64,000 nucleotides of DNA from Cichorium intybus (GCA_023525715.1 CM042013.1:81010994-81074993); one strand, 5' to 3'; counted from the first letter of the stretch, positions 1-16,303 are shown. Notes: generated from the sequence alone by a model not told the origin. Numbers and translations are program-made.

Positions 1-2558
1 ATCACCAGAAAATCCACAGGGTAGAAAAAGTCGCCAACTTTGACTATGACATTGGTTAGCTTTCCCCTAGATACCTTAGTTGATTGGTCAGCCAACTGCA
101 GTACAACTTCAGCTAGCTCGATTTCTTCATTCTTGTATTTATCATACAGATATCCCGGCAAGATATTAACACTTGCTCCCAAATCTAGTAAGGTGTTTCG
201 AATAACCACGTCCCCTACGGTTGTAGTGATCAATGGTGATCCGGGGTCCTTCTCCTTCTTGGGTAGTGTTCCCAGTAATGCTTCGCTAGCCCTCATAGTC
301 AATCTCACCGTTTTCGGTGTAGGTACCTTGTTCTTCCCATTTTGTTCGTACATTTCTTGTAAAATCCTGGTATCCTCGGGGGCATCCTTAAGCTCATCCC
401 ATAGGGGCTGATTCATTAAGGGTCCCGTTGATCTAGTTGCTTCCTGCTTCTTCTTTTCTTTCTTATTCTTTTTCTTTTGCTTGATCCCTGCAATCGTTGG
501 TTGTTCTTCCTTTTGGACCTTTTCATCTATTTCGGGTTGATTGCCATTCTCAACCAGAACTCTTCCTTCTTTACCTTCCTCGCTCTCTAAAGCCTTTCCT
601 TCTTCCCCTGGTTCCACTTTATTCCCTACCTCGAACAAATCCTCCAGAGTAACCTTTCGCCATCCTGATTCAACAGTATTGACTTGCTCCTTCCCTGGAC
701 GTTGATTATGAGTAGGATTGACTTCAGTAGAACTAGGCAATTTGCCATTATCTCTTTTTTGTTGGTCTGCAGCCATTTGACCTATTTGTCTTTCCATATT
801 TGCGATGGCCTTTGCGTTAGCCTGAGATTGTTGTTGTGTTGCTGTGACCATATCATACATCTTAGATATCATCTCTTCTTGGGTACCTGGAGCATTGTTG
901 GTAGCGTTGGTAGGTCCCCTGTTGTTGTTGTTGTTTCCATTGTTTGCAGGCTGCTGGTTTCTAGGCTGACTATTCGATTGATTCTGATAATTGTTCTGCC
1001 TGAAATTTTGTTGTTGTCCTTGGTTGTATGGCCTGTAGGGTCGTCCATTATTGTGTTGACCTTGACCCTGGCCATAAACTTGATTAGCTTCCTGCATCCT
1101 AGATCCTCCTTGACCCTCTTGTGACGAATTTGGCGGTCCATTTTGTAATGTTGCCATAAGCCTATCAAACTTTCTGTTCAATTCACTGATTTCCTTTTTC
1201 ACTTCTTTTTTCCAATCAGCATCAACCCCTACTGCTGCCGCCGTACTTGTAGTCTTCCTGGTGGAGAAGTTCGCTTTGGAGCCATTACTCAACTGTTCCA
1301 AAAACTGCCAGGCTTCTTCTGGATCTTGCCACATAAATGTCCCACTGGAGGAGGCATTTATCATGGCCTGGTGTGTCTCGCTAACTCCCTCGAAGAATAA
1401 TTTGACCAATTGCCATCTGGGAATCTCGTGATGTGGACAAGATCGCAGTAACTCCTTCAATCTGTCAAAAGCTTCATGAAAGGCCTCTCCAGGCTTTTGC
1501 TGAAAATCCTGGATAACTCTTCTGATTTCAGTTGTTTTGCTCGCTGGGTAAAATTCCTGAAGGAACCTCGCCTTGAGCTGATCCCACGTAGTGATACTGT
1601 TTGATGGTAACGACGTGAACCAATACTTGGCTTTGTCCTTAAGAGTAAACGGGAACAGTCTAAGCCTAAAAATATTTCTATTTGTGTTTCTGGGATTGTT
1701 AGCATTAGCGATCGCTAAGAATTCATATAAATGATTATAGGGATCATCCTGCTTATATCCTCTAAATTCTGGTAATATTCCTAATAACTGGGGTCTAATC
1801 TCTACCTGCGAATCTACGTTATCAGGAATATAGATTGGCGACGAATCATCATATTCCCTCGGTTGGAAATGTGATGCAACCGATTGCCGTCTCGGTTGTG
1901 CAAAATGTAAGGGTTGAGCGGGGTTACCGTAAAGATGATCATTGTACTCCCGCTGACCTGGTTGGTATGGTGGTGCTCGCCTGGGAGGTCCCCGACCTCG
2001 GTTCCATTGTGGTTGCGGTGCCGGTGGCACCCATCCTTCATCTTCATCGTCGTACACTTCCTCCGTCTCTGGGTATTGGTATTGCGGTTGAGGCGGTGGT
2101 TGGAAGTGTGTAGGCTGTGTTGGTTGGTATGTAGGTTGAAGTTTAAAGAGGGCTGGTTGTGGTTGTGATGTTGGTGTATGCTGTCTAGGAGTTGGGGTGC
2201 CATCTCGGGTCGGCTCTCCCTAAGTCATAGCAGATGTAAAGGGGTTGGTGGATTGTGGTTGAGAAGCGGGTAAAAATGGTGGAATAGATGGCGGAGTGCA
2301 TGATGGTATGGGTGTAGGGGCTGAAACTACACCACCAGATGCACTCGAACTTCCAAATTGGAATTCTGATAATGGGGGAATAGAAAACCTCCCCGTTGCC
2401 TCTCCTGACGGATCCTGAGCAACACTAACCGGACTACTGCTAACTTGACTATAATTCATGATGCTTAAACGCCTACGGGCACGGAGTTTGCGCGCAGTAC
2501 GTTCAATTTCAGAATCAAACTGTAATGGGGATGATTGCTCTCCCCTGCGGGTACGCAT
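1..2558 (-). pseudogene. Athila-type gag-protease ORF, partial, one in-frame stop
   Basis: The minus-strand frame starts at ATG 2558 and is open to the left edge except for one TAG at 2220-2222. The N-terminal ~110 residues are basic, then Ser/Pro-rich. A Pro/Gln-rich linker follows. The gag core (about 1760-1360) contains the FPFTLKDKAKYWF and TTWDQLKARFLQEFYP motifs and the FFEGV end typical of plant retrotransposon gag. After it come an Asn/Gln-rich stretch (about 1080-900) and a Lys/Glu-rich linker. The retropepsin start near 190-160 reads LLDLGASVNILP, the Athila-like D-x-G variant. The protein supplies capsid and maturation protease of the element. The single TAG could have come from CAG, and the rest of the frame is intact, so the element is fairly young. 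Confidence 0.8.
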
Positions 2559-2651
2559 GCACTAATGAAACACGCCCACAAAAATCAAAATCAAAATGAA
2601 ATTTCAAAAAGCAAGAAATAAATTCCTACTACTCACCTATTCTAAGCTCAC

Positions 2652-2672
2652 AGCTCCCCGGCAACGGCGCCA
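2652..2672 (-). other. Primer-binding site (tRNA-Asp type)
   Basis: On the minus strand the sequence TGGCGCCGTTGCCGGGGA begins five bases inside the LTR boundary. It is complementary to the 3' end of plant cytosolic tRNA-Asp, the primer used by Athila/Tat elements. It fixes the LTR inner edge at 2678 and gives the orientation of the element. Confidence 0.85.
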
Positions 2673-2677
2673 AAATT

Positions 2678-3779
2678 TGACATGCACGCAGAGGTCGTCA
2701 TGCGGTCAAAAATAAGAGATAACCTAACATTCACTAGTATAATGGAGTCAGGGTCGATCCACAGGAGCTACGTGGTTAGCCTAGATGAGAGATTACCAAC
2801 TGATAGTGTCACGGCTATAGTCGGAGGAACTAATTTCTATCTTTCTACCTTGAACAATATTCAAACACCCAAGCCAAGCTTAGCTATGTCCAAATGACCT
2901 AGTTACTTTCTGAATTCAGAAGTACATCTCTGAATCAGGAGCAATTGAAGGCATTCAAACTAGCAAAACCAAACATAGCATAAACTAGCTAATAACTACA
3001 AGTTCTATGAGACAGTTAATAGCCAAGATTTAATGCTCAAAATAACCAAGTGAGCTACTGTTTTCAGCAAAGGAAAACAGTCCCAACCAAGTCACAAACA
3101 CAATCCACACACAAACCAACAATTAAAACACCAACAAACATCCGAAATACCGAAAAACCAATACTAAACGTAACCGAATGATTGCATTCACCAAAACCAA
3201 TATCCAAATATCAAAATCAGTAACTAAATACTACTAAAAACAGAACCCTAAGCCTGAGATCAATGGTTGTCACACCCAAAGACTCAACTCAAAGCTTACA
3301 AATGTTTAACTAAAATGAAATAAAATCTAAAACATGAAAATACCAAATTATAGCTTCTGAATTGGATTCCTCGAGTCAAAGAGCTTCTAGGCCGATGTTT
3401 TCACCAGGTCTTTGCTAGGGTTTTCGGCTGGAAATGCCTCTATTTATAGTTGCAAATTTCCCGTGCCCGCGCCGCGCAAATGTGAAATCCGCGGCGCGCG
3501 TACTTATCCGTTCCCCGTTTTTTCGTCATTTAAATGTGTTCCACCGCCTTACATCCGCGGCGCGCAGGAGATAAATCCGCGGCGCGCGTACGTCTTCTCT
3601 TGATTTTTCATTCTTTCCATACTTTTTCCTTTTTGTACACTTTTAGTACCTGTATCTGTTCTTTTTCTCCAGACAAGTCCTGACACGAAAAGTGAGAATA
3701 CCCATGCATATTTGATATAATTTTACCAAGAACAGGGCTCAACAACGCCTAAAATACTTGATATCACTAGGCGTTGTCA
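2678..3779 (-). repeat. 5' LTR of the Athila-type element
   Basis: 1102 bp, bounded on the plus strand by TGACA and TGTCA, a perfect 5-bp inverted repeat. The inner side adjoins the PBS. The outer side runs straight into Gypsy integrase coding sequence at 3780. Between about 3470 and 3595 it holds three GC-rich CCGCGGCGCGC motifs in otherwise AT-rich DNA. No protein-coding signal is present. Confidence 0.85.
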
Positions 3780-4022
3780 AACCCTGCGGATATTGATCAG
3801 CGATAATGGTTTACAATTTGTCGAGAACCCCTTCCGTGGATGGTGCGAAGAACGGCAAATTCGGCAGCAGTTCACGTCTGTCGCACACCCGCAGGCCAAC
3901 GGCCAGACAGAAGTTACCAATCGCACCATTGTAAATGGGATTAAGAAGCGGCTGGGAAAAGCCAAAGGAAATTGGGTGGAAGAGCTGCCAAGCGTCCTTT
4001 AGTCCTACCGAACGACTCCAAG
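3780..4022 (+). pseudogene. Ty3/Gypsy integrase fragment
   Basis: About 80 codons of the integrase catalytic core. It has the second catalytic Asp (ILISDNGLQF, about 3790-3820), the PQANGQTEVTNR segment with the catalytic Glu (about 3888-3922), and then WVEELPSVL followed by TAG at 4000-4002 and SYRTTPR. Family members have Trp at that codon, so TGG to TAG is the likely change. The left side is cut by the Athila LTR. The right side ends abruptly at the tandem-repeat block, so the C-terminal integrase domain is deleted. Confidence 0.85.
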
Positions 4023-4365
4023 GCCGTGTGTCATCCGTATTAAGTCACAACTTAATACAAATGGCCGAGCACCACATCTACTAAATTAAAAACTTTACGA
4101 ATGACCGTGTGTCATCCGTATTAAGTTCCAACTAAATGGCCGAGCACCATCCATATTAGTCACAACTTAATACAAATGGCCGAGCACCATCCATATTAAG
4201 TCACAACTTAATACAAATGGCCGAGCACCATCCGTATTAAATCACAACTTAATACAAATGGTCGAGCACCATCCATATTAAGTCACAATTTAATACAAAT
4301 GGCCGAGCACCACCCATGTTAAAGTTCTAAAAACTTTATGAATGGTTAAACACCATCCATACCAA
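4022..4365. repeat. ~41-bp tandem repeat block of the Tat element
   Basis: About eight units of roughly 41 bp, each containing ATGGCCGAGCACCATCC followed by a TATTAAGTCACAACTTAATA segment. Central units are nearly identical; the outer ones are diverged or shortened. Each unit has a small palindrome around TTAAGT..ACTTAA. Such arrays between integrase and 3' LTR are typical of Tat elements and can seed satellite DNA (family knowledge). Confidence 0.85.
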
Positions 4366-4630
4366 AAATATAGACTCTAAGAATAATTGAATACCATTCG
4401 AACCAAGCTCCGACCTAACAACAATGACTCTCACATTGACATGTACAGTACGCATAACCGAACATCACTTCAAACAAAGACAAATTACAAGTTAAAGTGA
4501 TCAAAGATCTGTCTGTCAGTTACATAAACAAAACATTCGTCCACAACCACCCCAAACCAACCAAACACAAAAAGAAGTTGTCCAAAACATCAAATCAATT
4601 ACAACCATATCGAATAACAAAATCAACAAC
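4366..4630. other. Non-coding stretch of the Tat element
   Basis: 265 bp of A/C-rich sequence between the tandem repeats and the 3' end of the antisense ORF. It may serve as the 3' UTR of the antisense transcript. No conserved coding or structural signal is seen. Confidence 0.5.
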
Positions 4631-6914
4631 CTACCCATCAGCTTCCACTTTCAGCAGTTCCTTCAAGCCATCCACCCCAAGCTGTCCCAGACTCAGTAAC
4701 CCTGCGTAGTCGAGGGTTGCAAATTCCTCCATGGCAGCGTCAACTTCCCTGGCACAATTGGAAGCCGAACTTCCCTCTCCAGTATCCGGGTTACCAATCT
4801 TCAACTCCTGACAGAGACCACGCCTGCCTGCCTCCTCACCAGCTACATAACTCGCCCTGCGAATACGGTTAATTCCATGCACAAACTCGGGAACCAGGAA
4901 TACCTTCTCTACAATTCTGACAGCACCCTCTTCCACCATCCACTTCAAGTCATCTCCCATCTTCTCCAAGGTAGCACTTTTCTCCTCCAACAGGCGATCT
5001 TTCTCGCACAATTCGGCATCAAAATTTTCTGAACTGATCATCAAAGCCTCGTTATCTTGGTTAAGCTTCTCCAACTGCTCTTCCACCGACATTTTCTCTG
5101 CAACCAACAACTCACACTTATGATCAAACTAGCGAGCAGCAGCCTCCAAACGAGCAACTTGAGCCTCTAGTTCAACATATAGTGCACGTAAATGAGCACT
5201 CTCGGCCAACGCATCACGAGTCTCGAGCTTTAAAGACTCCTGGAGAGATGAAGAGGCTGACAAACGTTCTATCCTCTTTACCGCCGCCGCTAGGTAATAC
5301 GCAGACTGAGCAGAGGCAAACCTCAAGGTGTTGACCAAATTATCATGAGAGAAATTTTCCATCTCTGCTTCGGCAGCCAGTGGAAACGCATGAAGCGCAA
5401 AATCAACAGCATTCTCCTGAGGAAACAGACGGGAACCATTAACAAGTTTCCACTCGGGGACAAATGGCAGAGATGAAAAGTCGGTCCAGACATGGGTGTC
5501 CAAAGCCGCACCCCCACTACCATCAGCTCCAGACCCACTTCCCCTGCCCATCTCAAAGCCACCCCCGCCACTAGCATCAAAATCACTACCTCCAGCGCCT
5601 CCCAAATTCTCCGTCCCACCTAAACCAGACAATACCTTTTGGTCAGATAATAACCCCTCACCATGACCTCCGGCGCTCTCAGACCCTGTTGGAGCTTTTT
5701 TCTCATCCACACTCACCTCTTCATCATCGGGAATGGAAATTATACCCAAATCGTCTTGCTTTAAGTTGCTTAACAATTGACGCCGGCTCACTCTTCTGAT
5801 CAACCTTGTGTCAGGTGGATTCTCCGAGCCCTCCGGCAACCCCCACGCTAATTTCCTTTTATTCGCCAGCCTGGCAGACCCTCTCAAGATACCTTCTTTG
5901 TTATCCCGCACTGATTCAGAAGACTCTTCGCGATCATCCTTCGACAACCCCTCCACCTTCGCATCTATCATTGGTACACCCCCAGATTTTTCTTTTTTGG
6001 TTTTCTCATCCTCCGAGCCTTGTATTTCTTTGGCTCGCACAGCTATATCTGGGTTTCGGAAGGCAAAGGGTGCAGCAATTTTATCGACCAAGTCCACCTC
6101 GCGATACCTCAGTTCTCCTTTGCCCCATTCCTTCGCAAGAACATCTTCGAAAGGCACTTTACATGGGCTATCTGCAAAACAAAAAGCAAAGTAAAAAGAG
6201 GTCAGAAACCAGTCAACAAAGAAAGGAAAAAGCAACGAGGAAACGGCCCATACTTTTCCGCAACACATAAAACTCTGGCATTTTTCCTCGCATTCGCCAT
6301 GCTGTACTCAAACCCCCACCAGCCAAGATGAACTCAGGAAATTCCTCTGGAATGATGCGAAAACCGTTAAGGGTTTTCACCACTTGTTCTTGATGAGGGT
6401 ACAATTTGGGGATCTGGTCAGAAGCGGCACCAGTCCGATAATACCTTGTACCAGCACGAGAAGCATTCACCCATAACCACTTATCTTGCCAATGTTTAGG
6501 GGAATACTTGGGTTCCGGGATCAAAGTATGAACGGTGGTCCTTCTATAAAAAGCATAGTTTTCCCCAGAAGCAGCAAAGCGAAAATAATGCTTAAACACG
6601 AAAAAATCAGGCACAATACCTACGCTGCGGCACAAGAGCTCGAAAGCCACTATTTTGTTAACAGAGTTTGGCGTTAGCTGATGCAAACCAACACTATTGC
6701 GACGTAAGACCTCATCCATGAAATCAGACGTTGGAAGGCGATACCCAGCGTCGAAGTTTTTCAGGTAAACGCCGGTTTTTCCCTCTGGAGGAAGGGAAAA
6801 CCCCACGTCAGTGTTCGGAACAAGCACCCTATCCTCAGGTTGATGAAAATCGTATCGTTCAACTAAGGGACCATAGACATCGTCGGGGATCTCCTGCCGA
6901 TCGTGCTCTGCCAT
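4631..6914 (-). pseudogene. Antisense ORF (aORF) of Tat/Retand element, two exons, one stop
   Basis: Encoded opposite to integrase. Exon 1 runs 6914-6254; a further in-frame ATG lies at 6953. Exon 2 runs 6171-4631. They are joined by an 82-bp GT-AG intron in correct phase. Exon 1 (about 220 residues) resembles the plant domain catalogued as a putative gypsy-type transposon or transposase domain (features such as VLVPNTDVGFSLPP and a Trp-rich block near KYSPKHWQDKWLW). Exon 2 begins with an acidic, low-complexity, Gly/Ser-rich linker. It ends with a long heptad-rich coiled coil (about 5260-4950) and an acidic tail. An in-frame TAG at 5129-5131 splits the coiled-coil part, and the frame is open on both sides. 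Molecular function is unknown. Sense transcripts of the element would not encode it, so it needs its own promoter, presumably in or near the 3' LTR. Confidence 0.75.
6172..6253 (-). other. 82-bp intron in the antisense ORF
   Basis: The donor is AAAA|GTATGG (exon edge 6254). The acceptor is TTTTGCAG|ATAGCC (exon edge 6171), preceded by a T-rich tract. Removing it joins the two frames without a shift and skips the hydrophobic, unrelated reading of the intron. Length and AT-richness fit plant introns. Splicing is inferred, not observed. Confidence 0.7.
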
Positions 6915-7187
6915 TTTCAAAAAGGGGGAGAAGAGGGAGGAGAAGGGTGACAAAGAGAAGATGAAAGCAAATAGAGAGAGCGGAATGAAGAAAAGGTAAC
7001 TGACAAAACCTTAAAAAAGTGATGTAAGGATAAGGGAAAGCGGGAAATTGGAAAACGTTCCTAAATGATGAAAACGGACGGGTCGCATCACTCACGTCAA
7101 CCATAATGACGCCGATTTTTTTGGAAAACGAACCACCGCTTCTCCAGCCTCGATAGTCAAAGCTAAACCATGTCATCACCTTGACTA
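6915..7187. promoter_or_regulatory. Region upstream of the antisense ORF
   Basis: About 270 bp between the aORF start and the polypurine tract. It should contain the aORF 5' UTR and perhaps its promoter, which may extend into the LTR. I see no clear TATA box. Confidence 0.35.
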
Positions 7188-7205
7188 CCAAGACTGGGGG
7201 GGACT
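7188..7205 (+). other. Polypurine tract of the Tat element
   Basis: The plus-strand sequence CAAGACTGGGGGGGAC lies directly before the TGATA start of the LTR. Its position and purine run match a plus-strand priming site and confirm the plus orientation of the element. Confidence 0.7.
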
Positions 7206-10091
<2,886 letters not shown>

Positions 10092-10425
10092 ATATTATGG
10101 TTATTCTCATGTGAAATATGAAGATTTTCATTATTGCGTTCTTATGCGAATGATCACCTGCAGTAAACTGTAAACATTTTAGAATATCTAACGATTTGTA
10201 GATTTAAAGTATAATCATTCTCATGTTTACCTAATAACTAAGAATTTCTATTCTTATTAATATGTGAATGATCATCGTTATAGTAAACTTACACAATCGA
10301 ACAATTTTTTGCGGTACACTATGGCCATTCTCAAGTGAATAAAGAATATTAACGATTGCCTATTTTACATTCTTAGGTGAATGATTATCGTGTCAGTGAA
10401 GCTATAATATAAAATGAATATGAAT
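10092..10425. repeat. Degenerate ~110-bp tandem repeat, three units
   Basis: Units start near 10092, 10210 and 10314. Each contains ATTCTCATGTGAA (or a variant), then a TTCTTA/GTGAATGATCA-like segment, then TAGTAAACT or a variant. Divergence is high, so the array is old. No coding potential. Confidence 0.45.
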
Positions 10426-10949
10426 AGTGAATATAGGGTGGCCGTGTTAATCATTGTCTATAAATCACCAACGAGTTGCAACATAAAAGAATTCTCCCAA
10501 AAGATATTTGAAAGGGTGTTTATTTATAAAGAACAAAAATTTGTAGATTTTGATATATTTTGTTTTTTTATATAGAAAATGTCAAAACTTTAAAAACACG
10601 AAAAATATAATTTCGAACAATAATAAAGATAACGACTAACATAAATTAAAGACTTTTTAATTGTTGTGTCATGGTTAAAATTTTTAGTTATAAATTAATA
10701 CCCAAAATAGATCGGGCAAAACCATCTTAATCTTTAGATACAATTTTCATTCGTTCTCACGGCTTTTAGTGTTTTGTTACGATTAAAATTTTAAAACATA
10801 CATACATACATACACACACATACCTAGGTTTCCAAATTAGGAAAGTCATCGCACGTTAAATCGCCTAGATATACCTTGGTAGGCCCATAGGCTGCTAAAT
10901 GAAAGGAAGCGATGAAAAAAGCAAGATTTAATCCATATATGATAATCAA
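10426..10949. other. AT-rich intergenic DNA
   Basis: About 520 bp without a gene. It contains a short CATA/CACA-rich stretch near 10798-10825. Its last part leads into the Copia remnant, with a near duplicate of the AATCAAGTTTGGAATTTG segment at about 10944 and 10977. Confidence 0.5.
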
Positions 10950-12860
10950 GTTTGGAATTTGATTGATCGTGAATGATAACCAAGTTTGGAATTTGGTGGA
11001 TCACACACCTGGTTCAAAAACCCTTAGGTGTCAATGGGTCTTTTGGGAAAAGATAGGCATGGATAGGAATGTGCACACATTCAAAGCGAGGTTGGTTGCA
11101 AAGGGTTACACTCAAATCCAAGGATATGATTTTGAAAAAAAAAACTTTATCTCCAGTAACAATGATAGAATCTATTAGGATATTAATCGCATTTCATTAT
11201 TACGAAATATGGCAAACGGGATGTAACTAAAGTACTGCTTTCCTTAACAGAAAACACAAAGAGGAATTTTACATAGTCCAGGAATTTTGATATAGTATGC
11301 AAGCTTGAGAGGTCCAGTATTGGACTCAAAGAAGCATCTCACAACTGGAATTTTGTTTCAATAAGAAAGTTAAAGTGGTTAATTTCAAGAAGCAAAATAA
11401 GCCAAAAATATGTGTTGAGGCTAGTGGGAGCATTGTAGTCTTCCTTGTTATAGATGTTGGTGACACATCACTTATAGGAAACAATGTCCGATGTTGCAAA
11501 GTGCAAAAGGTTGGGAATGTTTCTCTATGAAGAACTTGAGAGATGCATTATATGGTATAAGAATCTATGGAGATAGATACTTGATAGAGAACCTAGTACA
11601 AAGATATATGGAGATAGGTTCGAATGACTAATAGGACTAAGCCAAGATACTTACTTAGATAAGATCTTGAACGGATTCAAGATGAGATATTCTAAGAATA
11701 GTTTTATACATATACAACATGGCATGATATTGAGTAGGACCCAATATCCCAATTCTAGTGATGAATTGGAAAAGGATGAGTCAATTCTCATACGGTTTGG
11801 CTAGGGATCGATCATATATGCCATACTATATACTTAACATAATATCGCATATGTCTTGAGCATGAAAAGTCATTGTCAGGTTAATCCTGGCAAAGTCATT
11901 AGATCACAAAATCAAGAACATCTTAAGTGTCTTAGATATATATAAGGTTGGCTCTTGGGAAAATTTAGATCACATTCGAGGACATCTTAAGTATCTTATG
12001 AAGATGTAAGATTGGTTCCTTAAGGAATAGAGTGTAAAAGTTTATGTTGATTCAGGCTTTCTAAAGGAAAGATACGATCCCCGTTTGCAGTCGGGGTTCG
12101 TGGTCTTGATAAATGGTGACTTGGAAGAGTACCAAGTAGGACACCATAGTGGATTTAAAAATATGAGCTAGAGTATGTTGTAGTTAGTGATGTTACAAAG
12201 AAATCTATGTGGCAAAAGGGGTTCATCATAAATACAATTAGTGTTTCATACTTTAATATTTATGTTGAGATCCTTTTGTGACTGAAAAGGTGAAGTCATT
12301 TTGACTTAGAACCCATGTCACACAAACGCACATAGTATTTACTCAGTAGTTACCATTACAATTCAAAACTTGTCAAAAGTTGGAAGTTTGTCAAAAGTTA
12401 AGACATCATGGTCAATATAATGGTTCTATGTCATTGTTAGTTATTATGAGTCAATGAGCATAGAATTGTCAATGAGTTGGTTTAATGTTTTGTTTGATAT
12501 ATTGGAACTGATACAATATTAATCTTTATCTGATTTGGCGATTATTATATGGAGATCATAATATCGGCAAGAGTGTAGTCATTTCATTAGTTTACTATTG
12601 TGTTCTGTTTTGCATGTTTAGAACCCACTTCCCGGGTATTAATTTACTCAAACATCCACATTCGGTCATACTCTTGGAAGTAAGTAGTGATTTAAGACTG
12701 TCATGGAGTATCAGTTCATTCTTATCCATGTCTCAGGTTTATACGATATCTTGTAGAACAAAGGAATAGTTGATCACTTATCTAAAGGGATGTCTCTAAG
12801 AATATGATTCAGAGTTCGGCAGTGGCTAAGGAAGCACGCTCTGCTGATTAAGTGGGAGAC
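10950..12860 (+). pseudogene. Decayed Ty1/Copia reverse transcriptase-RNase H region
   Basis: Plus-strand remnant. The best frame (10963-11158) reads QVWNLVDHTPGSKTLRCQWVF ... KARLVAKGYTQ, the conserved start of Copia RT. Further pieces occur in shifting frames: a SGSIVVFLV-like stretch and ..DTSLIGNN (about 11420-11490), where the catalytic YVDD is no longer readable; CFSMKNLRDALYGIRIYGDR (about 11520-11580); and an RNase H piece reading RLQSGFVVLINGD (about 12080-12130). Stops and frameshifts are numerous. Order and motifs suggest the Tork/Angela-like branch (inference). It is clearly non-functional. Confidence 0.75.
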
Positions 12861-12896
12861 TTGTGACCAGTAGTAGTTGATGACTTGTCTGGAGAC

Positions 12897-13001
12897 TGTT
12901 AGAGCAGTGTCCAATATCACAACTAATTGGTAAGGACTTTCCATTAATAGTAGGGTCTTTTTGGGTTGCCCTCAGTAGTCAAAATGGTATTAGAGGTAAT
13001 T

Positions 13002-13090
<89 letters not shown>

Positions 13091-13824
13091 TTTATTAGTT
13101 TATTATATGATGATAAATTAATTGGAAACTAGTTTGGAATTAATTTGAATTAATTGAAATTTATTTAAATTAATTTGGGATTAATTAAAAATGCAGGGAC
13201 TAAATATTAATTATCCAATAGTTGGGCAATGGGTAATATTGTTGGGGGAGGATAGCGAACGAAATTTTGAAGGTTCTATCCTTCAAAATCGTCCACCCTA
13301 AGGCTAAAATTGATAGGGTTTTGAATCTAAAGATAATACGGATTAATTAACAAATTATCCTTTATCCCGTTTGAATTCAAATAACGTTTATCTCTAAACG
13401 CCCTTGTAAGCTATAAATACCCCCCCCCCCTCTGGGTCCTCACTCTCTACGCCAATTACAGAGCTCCCTCACCTAGAATTTTTCTTTTCTCTCTCAAGCA
13501 GAATCTATAATCCCTCTCTATGGTTTTATAGCGAGCTTTTCTAAAATACCTTTTTAACCTAATAATTTGTACTTATTGGGTGTGAACCATTAGAGGTATT
13601 CTCTTTTGGATACTACCTTCCTTAGCACTGGTGGAATTGTTCTTCGTCAAAGGTCTACTAGAAAATTGGTTTTGCTCAATGTTGGTTTTTTTTTATCCCG
13701 CTTATAGTTACAAATATCATTAGGTAGAATCATTGTAGGTTTTAGTAAAAGTTACTTGCCTTAGATTAATTTTGTATGTTTCCGCTACTATGTTTGATCT
13801 TTCTAGGGTATAGAAAACCTATCA
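12897..13824 (+). repeat. Probable 3' LTR of the decayed Copia element
   Basis: Starts TGTTAGAGCAG just after a purine-rich GGAGAC segment. It contains a TATA-like CTATAAATAC at 13411-13420 followed by C-rich and CT-rich sequence typical of a transcription start. It may end at ...CCTATCA. A (TA)n tract lies inside it. The boundaries are uncertain; 12862 (TGTGACC) is an alternative start. No second LTR is seen in the window. Confidence 0.4.
13005..13085. repeat. (TA)n microsatellite, ~80 bp
   Basis: Perfect alternating AT run inside the putative Copia LTR. Confidence 0.95.
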
Positions 13825-16150
<2,326 letters not shown>

Positions 16151-16303
16151 ACACGTGTACCAAGACCATACAAGACCTCAAGGGTTTCTTATTTGCAAAC
16201 TAACAAACGCCAAAAATCTCAACAGAAAGTGGGCGAAACATTGACCCAAATCAAAGAAACACATTCTCCTGAGGGCAGGATGGTAATTTCAAACATAAAC
16301 TCT

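Larger units (their letters stand above)
1..3779 (-). mobile_element. Athila-type Ty3/Gypsy LTR retrotransposon, 5' part
   Basis: Read on the minus strand the order is LTR (3779 to 2678), PBS, gag, then protease, which runs off the left edge; pol and the 3' LTR lie outside the window. The LTR has a perfect 5-bp terminal inverted repeat (TGACA/TGTCA). The PBS matches the 3' end of plant tRNA-Asp, as is usual in Athila and Tat elements. The gag profile and the DLGAS protease motif favour Athila (family knowledge). On the right the element abuts the integrase of another Gypsy element, so it is a nested insertion. The target duplication cannot be tested because the left flank is missing. Confidence 0.85.

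Noticed and set aside
869..2203. Several ORFs on both strands (His/Asn-rich, Val/Leu-rich)
   Set aside because: They overlap the gag frame of the Athila-type element, which has recognisable domains; these are other-frame readings.
5806..6331. Plus-strand ORFs across the antisense ORF
   Set aside because: No recognisable domain; the minus strand has the domain match, coiled coil and intron.
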